Source: Rhabdophis nuchalis (Eukaryota > Chordata > Lepidosauria > Squamata > Natricidae). From it: DNA of 64,000 nucleotides. The stretch lies in contig CM077648.1 of the NCBI GenBank assembly GCA_039707465.1, positions 16,385,119 to 16,449,118 on the forward strand, read 5' to 3'. The translations under genes were made by a program, and so were the position numbers. A model generated the notes under the pieces. That model was not told the DNA's origin. It was given only the letters and a program-made list of their open reading frames with translations, and made no database searches. Below are positions 33,996 to 46,268 of this stretch, in pieces. Position 1 is the first letter of the stretch; each line of letters begins with the position of its first letter.

Positions 33996-34202
33996 GAATA
34001 GATGGAGAACAAGGGTATCCATGGCTATCATTATGGATGCCTAAGGACACCCTCCGGGTTGGAGAGATAGGCCATTTGCAGGGAATCATAAGCAGGTGAA
34101 GACATCTGCTTTGGAATCTCTGAAATAAATCGTGAGCCACTGTGTGAGACAGAATGCTGGACCAGATGGGCTGTGGCCTGTTCCAGCAAGGCTGTTCTTA
34201 TG
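33996..34202 (+). mobile_element. CR1 LINE 3' terminus
   Basis: GGAGAACAAGGGTATCCATG, CTAAGGACACCCTCCGGG and GGCCTGTTCCAGCAAGGCTG are nearly identical to 43290-43505. It is the subfamily ending in TTCTTATG. Confidence 0.8.
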
Positions 34203-34760
34203 AGAATAGAATGAGAATAGAATAGAATAGAATTCTTTATTGGCCAAGTGTGATTGGACACACAAGGAATTTGTCTTTGGTGCAGATGCTCTCAGTGTAC
34301 ATAAAAGACAAGATACATTCATCACGAATAATAAAGTACAACACTTAATGACAGTCGTAGGATACAAATAAGCAATCACGAAGCAATCAATATCAATATC
34401 AATTGTAAGGATACAAGCCACAAAGTTACAGTCCTGCAGTCATAAGTGGGAAGAAATGGGCGATAGGAACGATGAGAAGACTAATAGTAATATTAATGCA
34501 GACTTAGTGAATAGTTTGACAGGGTTGAGGGAACTATTTATTTAGCAGAGTGATGGTAAAAACTGCCCTTGTGTCTAGTTGTCTTGGTGTGCAGTGCTCT
34601 ATAGCGTCGTTTTGAGGGTAGGAGTTGAAACAATTTATGTCCAGGATGCAAGGGGGTCTGTAAATATTTTCACAGCCCTCTTTTTGACTCGTGCAGTGTA
34701 CAGGTCCTTAATGGAAGGCAGGCTGGTAGTCATTATTTTTCCTGCAGTGGTCAAAAATGG
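34203..34760 (-). mobile_element. CR1/L3-like LINE 3' part with AATAG tail
   Basis: The tail AGAATAGAATAGAATAG at the left is followed by inverted 3' UTR text (TTGGCCAAGTGTGATTGGAC, ACACACAAGGAATTTGTC). The right part encodes, on the minus strand with stops, the end of an ORF2 (LPSIKDLYTARVKKRA). A related plus-strand 3' end is at 56216-56305. Confidence 0.65.
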
Positions 34761-35639
34761 TCACCAACCAATAACACCAGATAGGAACATTGCTCTGCTA
34801 AGGTAGATTTAGGAAGTGGCAGGATTTGTAGTGATTTTCCTAAACCCACGAGGGCTCCAATGTTAAAGTCTTAGGATGACAGACACTCTTTGTTTATCTG
34901 CCCTCTCAAACAGTAGCAAAACAGAACGACTGGATTGTTTTCCTTGGGAGTGGAAGCTCTTGTAGGCAGCAAACAAATCCTGTGTTGTGCCTTTGTCTCC
35001 AGGAAAACTGCAAAAGGTTTAAAAATACCCAGCACGTAGATCATTTAATAAGACACTGTGTCACTATTTAATCACAGCTCTGAAGCTAACCAAGCCCACA
35101 TTTGGCTTGGGATCTCAGTAGATGCTGCATGGCACTTTGCTGGAGAGAAAGAAAAAATTATTGGGTAGGAGGTGGGTTTGTTTCTATCTAGCATGGGGGA
35201 TTCCATTGCTAAATTATTTGATTATAAAAGGGATTTATTGGGTGATGCTACAGGCAGCAATTAATGGACTTAAGTTATTCCAAAGGGTTTCATGTCCTGC
35301 TTATTATTTTTCTAAATTCAGTTCCCATCAAAACATAACTAGGAAGCAGCTGCCACGGACAGAACCATCTGAAACCTTTTCTTCTTTACATCGTGTCACT
35401 TACAAAGTCACCATTGTAAAGAATAGATCGTCTCCATTCCCAAATGGAATATTTCTGTCACAGTGCCAACTATTTCTTTGGCAGCATCATAATGACAATC
35501 TGGTTAGAGATAATGAGCCCATATGGCCAGCAATTCTATAGTATGAAAAGTATATGTATCCAAAATGCTACTTTAATTATGTTCCTCAGTCAGACAAGAA
35601 CTATGTTACGCAGTATTCAACACTTGAGAAGAAGTGCGC
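34761..35639. other. unique sequence, no gene recognised
   Basis: Nothing recognised. The open frames at 35122-35541 and 35444-35713 have no domain or repeat signature. Confidence 0.4.
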
Positions 35640-37112
35640 TATACAAAAATGCCCGTATTTTTCAGGGTATAAGGTGCCCCTCTTCCCCCCCCCAAAAGAG
35701 ATTGAAAATTTAGATGCGTCTTATACTATTTCTATTTCTATTTATTTAAATTTATATCCCGCCCTTCTCCACAGAGGACCCAGGGCGGCGTACAGGAAAT
35801 TTAAAAAACATAGAAATACAAAGATAAATATATAATTTAAAATAAATATTAAATAATCCTATCATGTACTAAAACCAAATTTAAAATACCCAATTTAAAA
35901 GCTTCCTAAAAGTCTCCATGGGAGGTTAGGCTAGGCCGGCTTGTTGGAACAAATATGTCTTTAGACATTGGCGGAAGAGGCGGAGGTCGGTGATGGTGCG
36001 TAATTCAGGGGGTAGGTCATTCCAGAGGGCTGGGCCCGCCACAGAGAAGGCTCTTCCCCTGGGTGTCGCCAGTCGGCACCCTGAGAAGACCCTCTCTGTG
36101 GGAGCGTATCGGTCTAAGGGATGTATGGGGCAGGAGGCGGTCTCGCATATAACTAGGCCCCGAGCCATGGAGTGCTTTAAACCTTGAGGCGCACCCGAAA
36201 GGCCACAGGAAGCCAATGCAGCTCGCACAGGATCGGTGTTATGTGGGAGCATCTAGTGGCTCCCATAATCACCCGCGCGGCTGCGTTTTGGACTAACTGT
36301 AGTTTTCGGGTGCACCTCAAGGGAAGCCCCATGTAGAGAGCATTACAGTAGTCGAGTCGGGACGTCACGAGAGCTTGAGTGACTGTGCGGAGGGCAGCCC
36401 GGTCCAGTAAGGGGCGCAATTGGCGCATCAGGCGTACCTGATGAAACGCCCCCCTGGCCACGGCCACCACATACACTGAATATAGCCCCACCCACCCACT
36501 GGCCGCCACCCTTTGGCCTCTGCCTCCCAGCAATTTACCTCCTTTCCCCACAAATGGGGAAAATGGGGCTTGCAGAGGCTGAAATAAGCTATAGCAATCC
36601 CTGCAGCCTGAAACAGCTGATGATCGGGAGGTCTGAAAGTGGCTTGCTGTTTGCTCCATGAGGCAAATTGCTGGGAGGCAGAAGCAGATCCCTTTTTCTT
36701 GTGCTAATCAGGCTGTTTGCTGTTTGCTGCAAGAAGGTAAGTCAATAACTATAAATGCCTATAGAATGTTCAAATTATTAGACTTATTTTTAAAGACTGC
36801 TTTATCATTGTTCTAGACAGCTTAATAAAATGAAGAAGCTTTTTAAAATAAATGCTTGATCTGAAGAGGCCAAGTGCTATTGTATCTTCTTTTAAATAGC
36901 AGGGAATAATGTATATTTCCAGAAAGCACATCACTTTTAACAGCATCTGTGCAAGTATAGTCTGAAATGTAACACTATAAACAGTGTATATTGTCTGTAC
37001 TGTTTGCTGTTTGTTGCTGAGAGGCAGAAGCAGATTTCCCCTCCTTGTTTTCCTCCCCAAAAGCTAGGTGCGTCTTATACTTCGAAGCGTCTTATACTCC
37101 GAAAAATATGGT
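35640..37112. mobile_element. non-autonomous DNA transposon, interrupted
   Basis: The ends CCCGTATTTTTCAGGGTATA and CTTATACTCCGAAAAATATG are inverted. Just inside are CCCAAAAGAG and GATGCGTCTTATAC on the left and CCCCAAAAGCTAGGTGCGTC on the right. The interior (TGGCTTGCTGTTTGCTCC, GAGGCAGAAGCAGAT) is non-coding. An L2 copy splits it near 35726-36466. The superfamily is uncertain. Confidence 0.55.
35726..36466 (-). mobile_element. L2-type LINE, inverted, nested
   Basis: The minus strand encodes broken ORF2 pieces (AVARGAFHQVRLMRQLRPLL, RLDYCNALYMGLPLRCTRKL, LWNDLPPELRTITDLRLF). The 3' end is marked by CAGAGGACCCAGGGCGGCGT and TTTCTATTTATTTAAA. Confidence 0.8.
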
Positions 37113-37189
37113 TTTGAGGTGTCAGACTGGTTGGCTTCCATTTCTTCAATATATGATAAATAATACTCTCTCCTCTGCCTGTTCCTCAG

Positions 37190-37700
37190 AAAGAACAAAG
37201 ATCTCTAACTAAAAATGAAGTATTGAAGCAAAGAATAAGTGAACACCTAGTACAGCACAAAAACAACAGAATAAGGTTGCCAGCACTGAAGCTTATTAGA
37301 AACAAACAGCTAGCACAGGTATTAAACTATGCCAATGCTGTACTATCAAATATAAGCAACAGCTCACTGCAAGAAACAAACCAGCTAATGTACAGCAGTT
37401 ATAACTGAACACCCTGGATATAAAATAAACAAGCAAGGAAAAAAAAAAGGCAAAACAGGGCACTACCAAAATGGAAGATCCGGCTTGAAAATAAGATCAG
37501 ATGTAGGCAAGCTAGAACAAATGAAAGAAAAGAAACTGAAGAAAAAGAAGAGGGAAAAATACAAGCTCAAGAAATATCACTGAGAAATAAGGAAGATTAA
37601 GAACTGGAAATATTAAAGCAGGAACTAACAGCTACAGCAAAGAAAATTGGTAGATACAAAGTTCAAATTGCAGACTAAACATTTGGCTGACTGTGAGACC
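37190..37700 (+). pseudogene. decayed LINE ORF, R4/Dong-like
   Basis: Three-frame reading gives LTKNEVLKQRISEHL, LPALKLIRNKQLAQVLNYAN, SSLQETNQLMYSS, PKWKIRLENKIRCRQAR and ELTATAKKIGRYKVQI with several stops. The order (conserved N-terminal segment, then a PxWKxRLExKI segment with following coiled-coil-like residues) resembles the region upstream of the reverse transcriptase in R4/Dong LINEs. No catalytic motif remains. Assignment is by memory of the family pattern. Confidence 0.35.
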
Positions 37701-37934
37701 AACTGTAATAATAATAGTTGCATATATGAAATTCTGTTGACCAATTATGTGCCATCAAACTGCTGTCAACTCTTAGCGACCAACCCTTCCAGAATAATCT
37801 GTTCCCAACTTGTTTCCTCATATCTTCCAATGGTGCGCCCATTAGTACTATAATAGAATGGCTGATCTTAAGTATTATTTTGCTAGCATATGAAATTAAG
37901 GAAATTATACAGTTGTTTATACATTTGGTTTCTG

Positions 37935-38085
37935 GTTAAATATAATAATTTAATTATTTTTTATACTTTGTATATTGTTGGGTTTTTATCTTCTGTGCAC
38001 CGCCCTGAGTCCCTTTTAGATGAAATAGGGCGGTATATAAATCGAAATAATGAATAAAATAATAAATAAATAAAATAAATACTAA
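37935..38085 (+). mobile_element. L2-type LINE 3' end
   Basis: TGCACCGCCCTGAGTCCCTT, AATAGGGCGGTATATAAATC and an AATA/AAATA tail. Confidence 0.7.
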
Positions 38086-38179
38086 TAATAATTGGGGGGA
38101 AACCCCCCCAAGACCACTCCTGCCAATACTGACAGGGTCAGCCACTAATATATAAAATGAGAGCAGAATCCCATTTCCT

Positions 38180-38262
38180 GGAATAGAAGCACTGATGATG
38201 TTACCTAGTTTGGTAATAAAAACAACCAAGCTCAGAGAACACCAAGGGCTGCACAACGGTCA
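38180..38262 (-). repeat. unclassified dispersed repeat
   Basis: CTGATGATGTTACCTAGTTT and AACAACCAAGCTCAGAGAAC are the inverted form of the family at 24085-24165. Confidence 0.45.
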
Positions 38263-38477
38263 GACTGTCAGAAATTTCCGAGATGGTTATTTTATGATAT
38301 TTACATCCTAGTTTTCTCTCGTGGTGCTCCTAACATCACAGCTGAGAGGAATCACGATGACAACAAAATGAAAAACATGCGTGGTGGCGTAGGATGTCAG
38401 CTTCCTTTGCATATAACGATCTTCTGCTTTTGTCACTTTTAAAATTACAGCTCAGCAACAATTTTGAGACGGAATTG
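38263..38477. other. unique sequence
   Basis: Nothing recognised. Confidence 0.4.
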
Positions 38478-38893
38478 TAGCAGTGTTCCGATATCTCAGA
38501 GGGTGCCACAAAGAAGAGGGAGCCAAACTATTCTCCAAGGCATCTGGGGACAGGACAAGAAGCAATGGGTGGAAACTGATCAAGGAGAGAAGCAACTTGG
38601 AACTAAGGAGAAATTTCCTGACAGTTAGAACAATTAACCTCTGGAACAGCTTGCCTCCAGAAGTTGTGAATGCCTCAACCCTGGAAGTCTTTAAAAAGAT
38701 GTTAGATAGCCATTTGTCTGAAATGGTATAAGGTTCCTGCCCACGCAGGGGGTTGGACTAGAAGACCTACAAGGTCCCTTCCAACTCTGCTATTGTATTG
38801 TATTGTATTGTATTGTATTGTATTGTATTGTATTGTATTGTATTGTATTGTATTGTATTGTATTGTATTGTATTGTATTGTATTGTATTGTAT
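38478..38893 (+). mobile_element. CR1 LINE 3' end with (ATTGT)n tail
   Basis: An open stretch (38483-38731) encodes the end of CR1 ORF2 (FRYLRGCHKEEGAKLFSKA, NGWKLIKERSNLELR, NLWNSLPPEVVNASTLEVFK). It is followed by GGGGGTTGGACTAGAAGACC and about 100 bp of ATTGT pentamers (38793-38893). The LINE is heavily 5'-truncated. The pentamer array is an expanded tail. Confidence 0.85.
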
Positions 38894-39723
38894 TGAATAT
38901 AGGTTTTCCTGCCTTTGTGTGCATACAAACTTGTTTTCTCTTGAAAGAAGAACAAGGAGATTCTCTTTTTAAGAAAGTTTACTACTTCTGCTGGTTTCCT
39001 AGCAGTTCTTAGTTTCAAAACAACAATACTGGGGACTTCCAGACGTTCACACAGGGCCAATTCAGACTAGCTGCTTCAAATTTTTTAGCAGAAGTTTATG
39101 GGGAAACTAACAAGGAGTCGATGATATTACACAATGGAACTTGCAGAGAATTGGACTGTGCTCTGTGCGCACGAGAATGATGCTCTGCAAAGGGAATGGA
39201 GCTTACAAAGAAACCAGCAAAGATGATGTTGCACAATGGTGCTTACGAGTCGTATTATCTGTATAATGTTGCTCAGAGAAATGGTGCTGTAACAGAGGGA
39301 CTCTGCTGTGGCAGGGAAGGAAAACGAAGAGCTGAGTGCAGAAATCACTAGCAGCAAAGATCACTAGCAGTTCTCTTGTTTCCTCACGAACATTGTTCAA
39401 ATGTTTCTGCTAGTGAACAAAGCAAGCAACACTGAATAGAATTGAGCAAATTAAAATCTGATTCAACATCCTTTCCCACAAGCCCTGTGATGGGGAAAAG
39501 TTCTGCAAAAGTTTTGCAAGATTGGAAGATAGTCCCATGCATCACTTTTGCATGTCAGCTTTAAACATCTTGTCTGTGGTGCTTAAGCAAGTTGGGAATG
39601 AAGTTGTCTTAAGCAACTCTTGACTGGATTTCGATTTGTTCTTCAGCTTCGGTGACATCTGGCCAGGTGTTATGTCTGGGTGGGTATGAGGTGTGAATTC
39701 AGTGATACAGATTTTCCAGCATG
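38894..39723. other. unique sequence, no gene recognised
   Basis: Nothing recognised. It contains locally repeated ACAATGG and TTGCACAATGG phrases near 39130-39240. Confidence 0.4.
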
Positions 39724-40218
<495 letters not shown>

Positions 40219-40245
40219 TTCTAGATAGAGACTTAAGATATATTT

Positions 40246-40406
40246 CAGTGGTGGGTTTCTACCTATTTTACTACCGGTCCACTCGTGCACACACTCTCTC
40301 TTGGGTGCGATGCTTCTGTGCATGCACAGAAGCATCTGGGCAGGTGGGTGGAGCCTCCTGCTGCCACCACTACCAGTTCGGCCAAACCAGGAGCAACCCA
40401 TCTCTG
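40246..40406 (+). mobile_element. non-autonomous hAT-like element with 8-bp TSD
   Basis: 161 bp. The ends are CAGTGGTGGGTTTCTACC and AGCAACCCATCTCTG. Perfect ATATATTT repeats lie at 40238-40245 and 40407-40414. A perfect 28-bp palindrome lies inside at 40309-40336. Confidence 0.75.
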
Positions 40407-40561
40407 ATATATTTGTATACTCTTCATTTGTGCCTCTGTCTGCTGTTCTTTGGGTAAGGGGTTTCTAATCTTCCTTTGTTTCTGGATGCACACACCAAGG
40501 AGTAATTTTTATTGGGTTCTCCTCCTGACAGGATGTAGTTACCTTTGCCTAGTTCTATAAT

Positions 40562-40741
40562 TCATTGCTTCCCAACCTGTGGTCTATGGACCCCTGGTTG
40601 GGGGGGGGGCGACTGTGTTGCTTTCATAGGGGCTCTGCAAAGACGTGAAGAAATCTTGAGTTAAGTCTGTGGCCATGGTCCATAGCCACAAAAAGGTATT
40701 TAAACAGGGTTTGTGGTGAAGAAAAGGTTGAAAACCACCAG
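40562..40741. mobile_element. hAT (Charlie-like) fragment
   Basis: ATTGCTTCCCAACCTGTGG at the left and AAAGGTTGAAAACCACCA at the right form eroded inverted ends. The interior is non-coding. Confidence 0.5.
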
Positions 40742-40912
40742 AGGTGGGTTCCTACCAGTTCGGATCGATTCGGCCAAGTAGATAGTAACCTTCAGTTACT
40801 GTAGGCAGCACCAACAGTAGCGCCATCTTGTTCTTTGCTCCTGCGCAGAATCACTTTTTCAGTACTGTGCATGCGCACGCACCCGTGCCGCGGTCCTGAG
40901 CAAACCCACTCC
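40742..40912 (+). mobile_element. hAT-like element, GTGGGTTCC family
   Basis: AGAGGTGGGTTCCTACCAG, CGCCATCTTGTTCTTTG and GCATGCGCACGCACCC match the family of 15464-15725. The target duplication is not clear. Confidence 0.55.
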
Positions 40913-41335
40913 TTTCCTTAAATAAATCTCCCCCCCTCCCTCAGGGTTATATAACCCGATTTTTAAATCATTACTTAGTTCAGAGCCCTGCTCTCAGGAA
41001 TGCTTCCTCCTACAACCGTTAGCATGGCCCTGACCCTTCCATTCTGTGCCAATAAATCAAGTGTCAATTTCCTTTCTAGGAAACAAGTCTCTGAGGACAG
41101 ATGGTTTCCACTGGTATTTTTTTTAATAGGGTTTTTTTTTTTAATGAGAGTCTTGGGGTTGATTGTCCTATCTACTTGACGCCTTCCCATCAGTGCAGTT
41201 GCCAGTGAATCATTCTTCCTCTGCCCTTGATCTAGAAAAAGAAACCCACAGAATCTCAATTGCACCTGAGAAAAGGAGGAAGGGACTGTTGTGCTGTGGT
41301 TGGTAGAGGTCAGAATGCATTTCCATCCTTCGATG

Positions 41336-41554
41336 CAGTGGTGGGTTTCTGCAGGCTCGCACCTACTCGCGAGAGCCGGTTGGTGAAATTTAGAGAACCG
41401 GTGAGAGGGGGTTCCACCAGCGTGCCTGAAAGTAAATCTGGCCCACCGCTGCCAGTGACCCAATGGGAAGGAAAGGAAAGGAAGGAAGGAAGGAAGGAAA
41501 GAAAGAAAGAAAGAAAGAAAGAAAGAGGAAGGAAGGAAGGAAGGAAGGAAGGAA

Positions 41555-41593
<39 letters not shown>

Positions 41594-41761
41594 CACAATT
41601 GATTCCAAAATTTTGGTTGCTAAGCAAGAGCATTGTTAAATGAGTTTCACCACATTTTAAAAGATGGCCACTCCCACCCTGTCACATGACTGCCAAGCCA
41701 CGCCCACAAAATAGGCCACACCTACAGAGTAGGTTCTAAAAAAATTTGAAACCCACCACTG
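41336..41761 (+). mobile_element. non-autonomous hAT-like element with 8-bp TSD and GAAA array
   Basis: The ends are CAGTGGTGGGTTTCTGC and GAAACCCACCACTG. Perfect CTTCGATG repeats lie at 41328-41335 and 41762-41769. Inside is an expanded GGAA/GAAA array (about 41465-41591). The right half (GCCACGCCCACAAAATAGGC) matches 13345-13809. Confidence 0.8.
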
Positions 41762-41769
41762 CTTCGATG

Positions 41770-42149
41770 GAAAGCCAAAAGATGGAGGTTGTGAGAACAG
41801 ACCGCGGAATGTGCCTCAAGAAACAGCCAGTTAATGAGTTTTGTATTTAGAACTTGTTATAGAGGTCTCTGTTATTGGGTCTGATGAGTGGAAGTTGGAT
41901 ATAAATAGCAAACGATTTTTGTTAACAAATAATTAACTACAACAAAAATAATGAAATGATAATGGATATTGTGTAATAATACCTATATGCACTGGTTTTT
42001 GCTAAAAGAAATTTGGATACAAATTCTAAACAGTGAGTTGGTAATGTTATTGGAGGACTTTTGAAATAGCTAATGAATGCCAATATGTGGTTGTGTTTCT
42101 ATGTATGAATTATTTTAGGCAAAAGAACGTTTAAATAATTGTAGTCAAA
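41770..42149. other. unique AT-rich sequence, no gene recognised
   Basis: Nothing recognised. Confidence 0.4.
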
Positions 42150-42808
42150 TCCTAGTCCCGTCTAGACTACTGCAACGCTCTCTACATGGGGCTCCCCTTG
42201 AGATGCACCCGAAGGTTTCGGGAGTCTCTAGATACTCCCACGTAACACCTCTCCTGCGCGGGCTGCACTGGCTGCCTGTGGCTTTTCGGGTGCGTTTCAA
42301 GGTGTTGATTATCATCTTCAAAGCGCTCCATGGCACAGGACCTAGTTATTTGCGGGATCGTATCCTGCCCCATACATCCCTTCGGCCGATTCGCTCACAC
42401 AGAGAGGGACTTCTCCGGGTGCCGTCCACTAGGCTGTGCCAGCGGGCGATGCCCAGGGGAAGGGCCTTCTCTGTGGCAGGCCCGACCCTCTGGAATGACC
42501 TTCCCCCCGACATTAGAACGACCACCGACCTCCGCTCCTTCCGCCAGAAACTCAAAACCCACTTGTTTCATCTAGCCGGCCTGGCCTAATTCCAGCTTTC
42601 CCACCTCAGTTTGTATTTTAAATTCTGTGATTTGGTTTTAAGGTTAAGTTTTTAATTTTTATAAATTTGTACAGGGGTTTATTTAATTCGATTTTAGTTA
42701 TATGTATTATTGATAGTAATGGTTTTAATTTGTACCTGTACACCGCCCCGAGTCTTTTCGGGGAGAGGGGATGGCCTAGAAGTCCAATAAATAATAATAA
42801 TAATAAAT
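42150..42808 (+). mobile_element. L2-type LINE 3' part
   Basis: The frame 42203-42589 gives the uninterrupted C-terminus of ORF2 (YSHVTPLLRGLHWLPVAF, RPIRSHREGLLRVPSTRLCQ, LWNDLPPDIRTTTDLRSF, LKTHLFHLAGL). Upstream is a short deletion relative to other copies after LRCTRR. The 3' UTR has CACCGCCCCGAGTCTTTTCG and an AAT tail. Confidence 0.85.
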
Positions 42809-42910
42809 GAGAATTGTGGTTTATCGATGGAAAGATACATGAAGATTTTTGATTTAAAATATATAATCTAATATGAACTATAAGTAATGACAGTGTAAGA
42901 ATATTACACT

Positions 42911-43520
42911 GTCATCCAGGATATTATGGAAATGGAAAAGGTACAGAGGAGGGCAACCAGAATGATTAGGGGGCTGGAACACCTTCCTTACCATCTGAGG
43001 CTGCAACGGCTGGGCCTCTTCACTCTAGAACGACGGCGCCTGAGAGGTGACCTGATTGAAGTCTATAAAATCATGCACGGTGTGGACAAAGTAAAAGGAA
43101 AAACTGTTTTCCCTATCGCACAACACTAGAACTAGGGGGCACTCCATGAAACTTTTGATAGCTAGACCTCAAACAAATAAGAGGAAGTACTTTTTCACCC
43201 AGAGGATCACTGGTCTATGGAACTCCCTGCCAGAAGAAGTGGTGACAGCTGTCAGCCTCGACACCTTTAAGAAAGGATTAGACGAGTTCATGGAGAACAA
43301 GGGTATCCATGGCTATCATTATGGATGCCTAAGGACACCCTCCGGGTTGGAGAGATAGGCAGGATATTTCTCAATGCCATTTGCAGGGAATCATAAGCAG
43401 ATGAAGACATCTGCTTGGGAATACCCTGAAGCAAATGGTGAGCCACTGTGTGAGACAGAATGCTGGACTGGATGGGCTGTGGCCTGTTCCAGCAAGGCTA
43501 TTCTTATGTTCTTAAGAATG
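42911..43520 (+). mobile_element. CR1 LINE 3' end, TTCTTATG subfamily
   Basis: Frames 42926-43129 and 43146-43358 hold the ORF2 C-terminus ([60 protein letters not shown]) with one stop/frame break near 43130. The 3' end is GGCCTGTTCCAGCAAGGC and TTCTTATGTTCTTAAG. Confidence 0.85.
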
Positions 43521-43679
43521 CACGAAAGCTATCTGTAACCACTTGACACGCTTTCTACAAGACGTAATGAAGGATGATTCTTTTTTTGTGTTTATGTTTG
43601 ACTAAAATAATTATTCTCATGCTTGGGCAGGATAGGTAGAGTAGACAAGATTTTGATTCCTTTTGCTCTGAGCGGTTCT

Positions 43680-43845
43680 TGGTTGTCCCTTTGAGCTTGG
43701 TTGTTTTCCTCCTGGCATTCCATTACCCCAAACTAGATACCATCACCAGCTCAGTTTGGATGCTGAAACATTGGCAATAAAATAATCCAAGTCACAAAAC
43801 AACACAAAACTCTTCTTTTCAACCCTGAGTTGCAAATATTTTTCT
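43680..43845 (+). repeat. unclassified dispersed repeat
   Basis: GAGCTTGGTTGTTTTCC, AAACTAGATACCATCACC and CAACCCTGAGTTGCAAATAT form a longer copy of the family at 22080. Confidence 0.45.
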
Positions 43846-44124
43846 CTGTCAATTCCCTGGCGCTACTGACCTCCGCATCCTGATGCTTCTTTAAACCCAG
43901 AAAAGCAGAAGCAAGTGAAAGGAGCACTTTTATGCAATTTAATCTGGTTTCTAAATCTATCCACAGTGAAAGCAGTTCACATGACTTACAAGAAGATATA
44001 AATATAATTGTGATGACCCAGGGAAAGGCACAGAGGCAACACAGTCAGCTGATAGTTCAAATCGCCCCTTTATTGCTCCAACTTTCCCCCAAACATTCCC
44101 ACGTTGATGGCAAGTCCCAGAGCA

Positions 44125-44243
<119 letters not shown>

Positions 44244-44337
44244 CCTTCAGCAGCCTCTAGCTGCAAGTAGTCCAGCATGATGCTGTGAACACAATGGCTG
44301 CAAAGTAAGAAATCCAGCAGAGCAAGAGAATAAGTGA

Positions 44338-44510
44338 GAGGTGTGTTCCTACTGGTTTGGCCTGGTTTGGCCGAGTAGGTAGTAACTCTGCCTGCCACGG
44401 CCCTGAACTGGTTCTCTCAGCAGCACCGTAGGTACCACCATCTTGTTTTTTAGTACTGCGCATGCAGCGCGTCCCTGAGTGAACTGGCAGTAGCAGCAGC
44501 CATAAGCAAA
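44338..44510 (+). mobile_element. hAT-like element, GTGGGTTCC family, nested
   Basis: GAGGTGTGTTCCTACTGG, CACCATCTTGTTTTTTAG and ACTGCGCATGCAGCGCG match the 15464-15725 family. The ends are eroded. Confidence 0.5.
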
Positions 44511-44518
44511 GGAACACA

Positions 44519-44900
44519 ATGCCGGTTGGCGGCTCCCAGGGGAAGGGCCTTCTCTGTGGTGGGCCCTACCCTCTGGAATGGCCTACCTTCCGACCTCCGT
44601 TCCATCACAGACCTCCACTTGTTTCGCCGGCACCTAAAAACTTTTTATTTTCATCTGGCCGGCCTAGCATGATCTACTCCACACCCATTATTTTATAACA
44701 AATCAAAACTGTAATTTGGGTTTTAAATTTAAACTTATTTTAAGTTAAGCAGGATATGGATTTAATTTCGTTATTATTTAATAATATTTTGTATTTATGT
44801 ATAACTGATTTTAAATCTCTGTTCGCCGCCCCGAGTCCCTTTATGGTGAGATGGGTGCGGGCTATAAATGTGAAAAATAAATAATAAATAATAATAATAA
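44519..44900 (+). mobile_element. L2-type LINE 3' end, nested
   Basis: ATGCCGGTTGGCGGCTCCC, GGGAAGGGCCTTCTCTGTGG and CGCCGCCCCGAGTCCC are followed by an AAATAATAAT tail. Confidence 0.75.
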
Positions 44901-45388
44901 CAACATGGCAATTAATCCAGGAGGCAAGAAACAAAGCAAGAAGTCCAGGAAACTCCAAATGTTGGCAATGGCACCCAAAACTCCACGAATTCCGTGTTTG
45001 TTCCCCACAAATGTCCTTCCCCACAGTGTCTCCTTAAAGCTCAGTCCTCAGGTGTACCTTGTGAAGAGGGGCGGGGCGCTCTCCTCCCAATTTGTCAGGT
45101 CAGCTTGTGTTGTTCCTGCCTTCTCTCCACTCTCCGTGCTTGGGGATCAGGAGGGGGTAGTCCTTGCTCATCACCTGTTGCTCTTCATGTTCACTGCTTG
45201 TCCTCTCTTGGTCATCCTGCCCCTGTTCCTCCCTGCCTACAAGCTGTCCTAATCCTGAAAGGCCCTGGCCCGACTCGGCCTGCTCCTCCCCACAAATCCA
45301 GCGAAGCTGCCCTCTCGATCTCTGTTGGCTTCAGCTCTGGCTCATCTTCCTCTGCAGATTCGGGCTCAAACCGGGGCATGACAATAAT

Positions 45389-46104
45389 TCTGTTTTGTCT
45401 GAGTTTTCATGATAAATGTGCTGCCCCTGTGACTTTCCTGAAAGGGAACCTCCAGGCTACTCTTCCCAAGTTGTCAGAATTAAGGTTTTGTTTTGTTGCC
45501 ATTGCAAAGTGTTGGGCAGTTCCATTTCTCACTGAAAGGGAGAACAGTAGGGTGGAAAACCCAAGTCCTTTCATAAAAAATATAAAATAAAATCACACAT
45601 TCTTCCTTCCCCAAAATTACATCACCAGTCCTCTTTCTCAAACAATCCTGTTTTGACATTTTGGATTTCTTAATTATTTTTTTGATTAGAGTGTTGCAAT
45701 GCTTTTAGCCACGTACCATCTATTTAATGAATTTCACAAATTCACCATTTTCACTTCTTCTTTCATAAAGAATTGGGGTGGGGATACACCGTTGAGATAT
45801 GCTGAATCATAGCTTCATCTCTGAAAATAAATCCATATTATCTTTAGTGCTTTGTCAGAGTTGTGTATTTCTCTAAATGTATGCCAGAAAGGGGAAAAAA
45901 TGCAAAAAAAGAGGACAAAAGAGAGGACATAGTTGCATAAGATTTCCTTGGTCTAATTTGTAGATGCACCAACTTATTTTGAATAAAAATTCAACAGACG
46001 TCATCGTAGTGTGAAAGACCGGACATCAATAGGACACATTTTGTGATTTTGTGAATATCCCTCTGTTCCTGCCTTCAAGTGTTCTTTAACTCTTCTCAAA
46101 AATT
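45389..46104. other. unique sequence, no gene recognised
   Basis: Nothing recognised. Confidence 0.4.
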
Positions 46105-46268
46105 ACAATACAATACAATACAATAGCAGAGTTGGAAGGGACCTTGGAAGTCTTCTAGTCCAACCCCCTGCCTAAAATATGTGTTTTCCGATGGTCTTAG
46201 GCGACCCCTGTGAAAGGCTCTTTCAACCCCCAAAGGGGTCCCGACCCACAGGTTGAGAACCACTGATC
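46105..46268 (-). mobile_element. short CR1 3' end followed by a hAT end
   Basis: ACAAT pentamers and GCAGAGTTGGAAGGGACC to about 46175 form an inverted CR1 terminus. AAAGGGGTCCCGACCCACAG and GGTTGAGAACCACTG to 46268 are a Charlie-like hAT right end. Confidence 0.6.
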
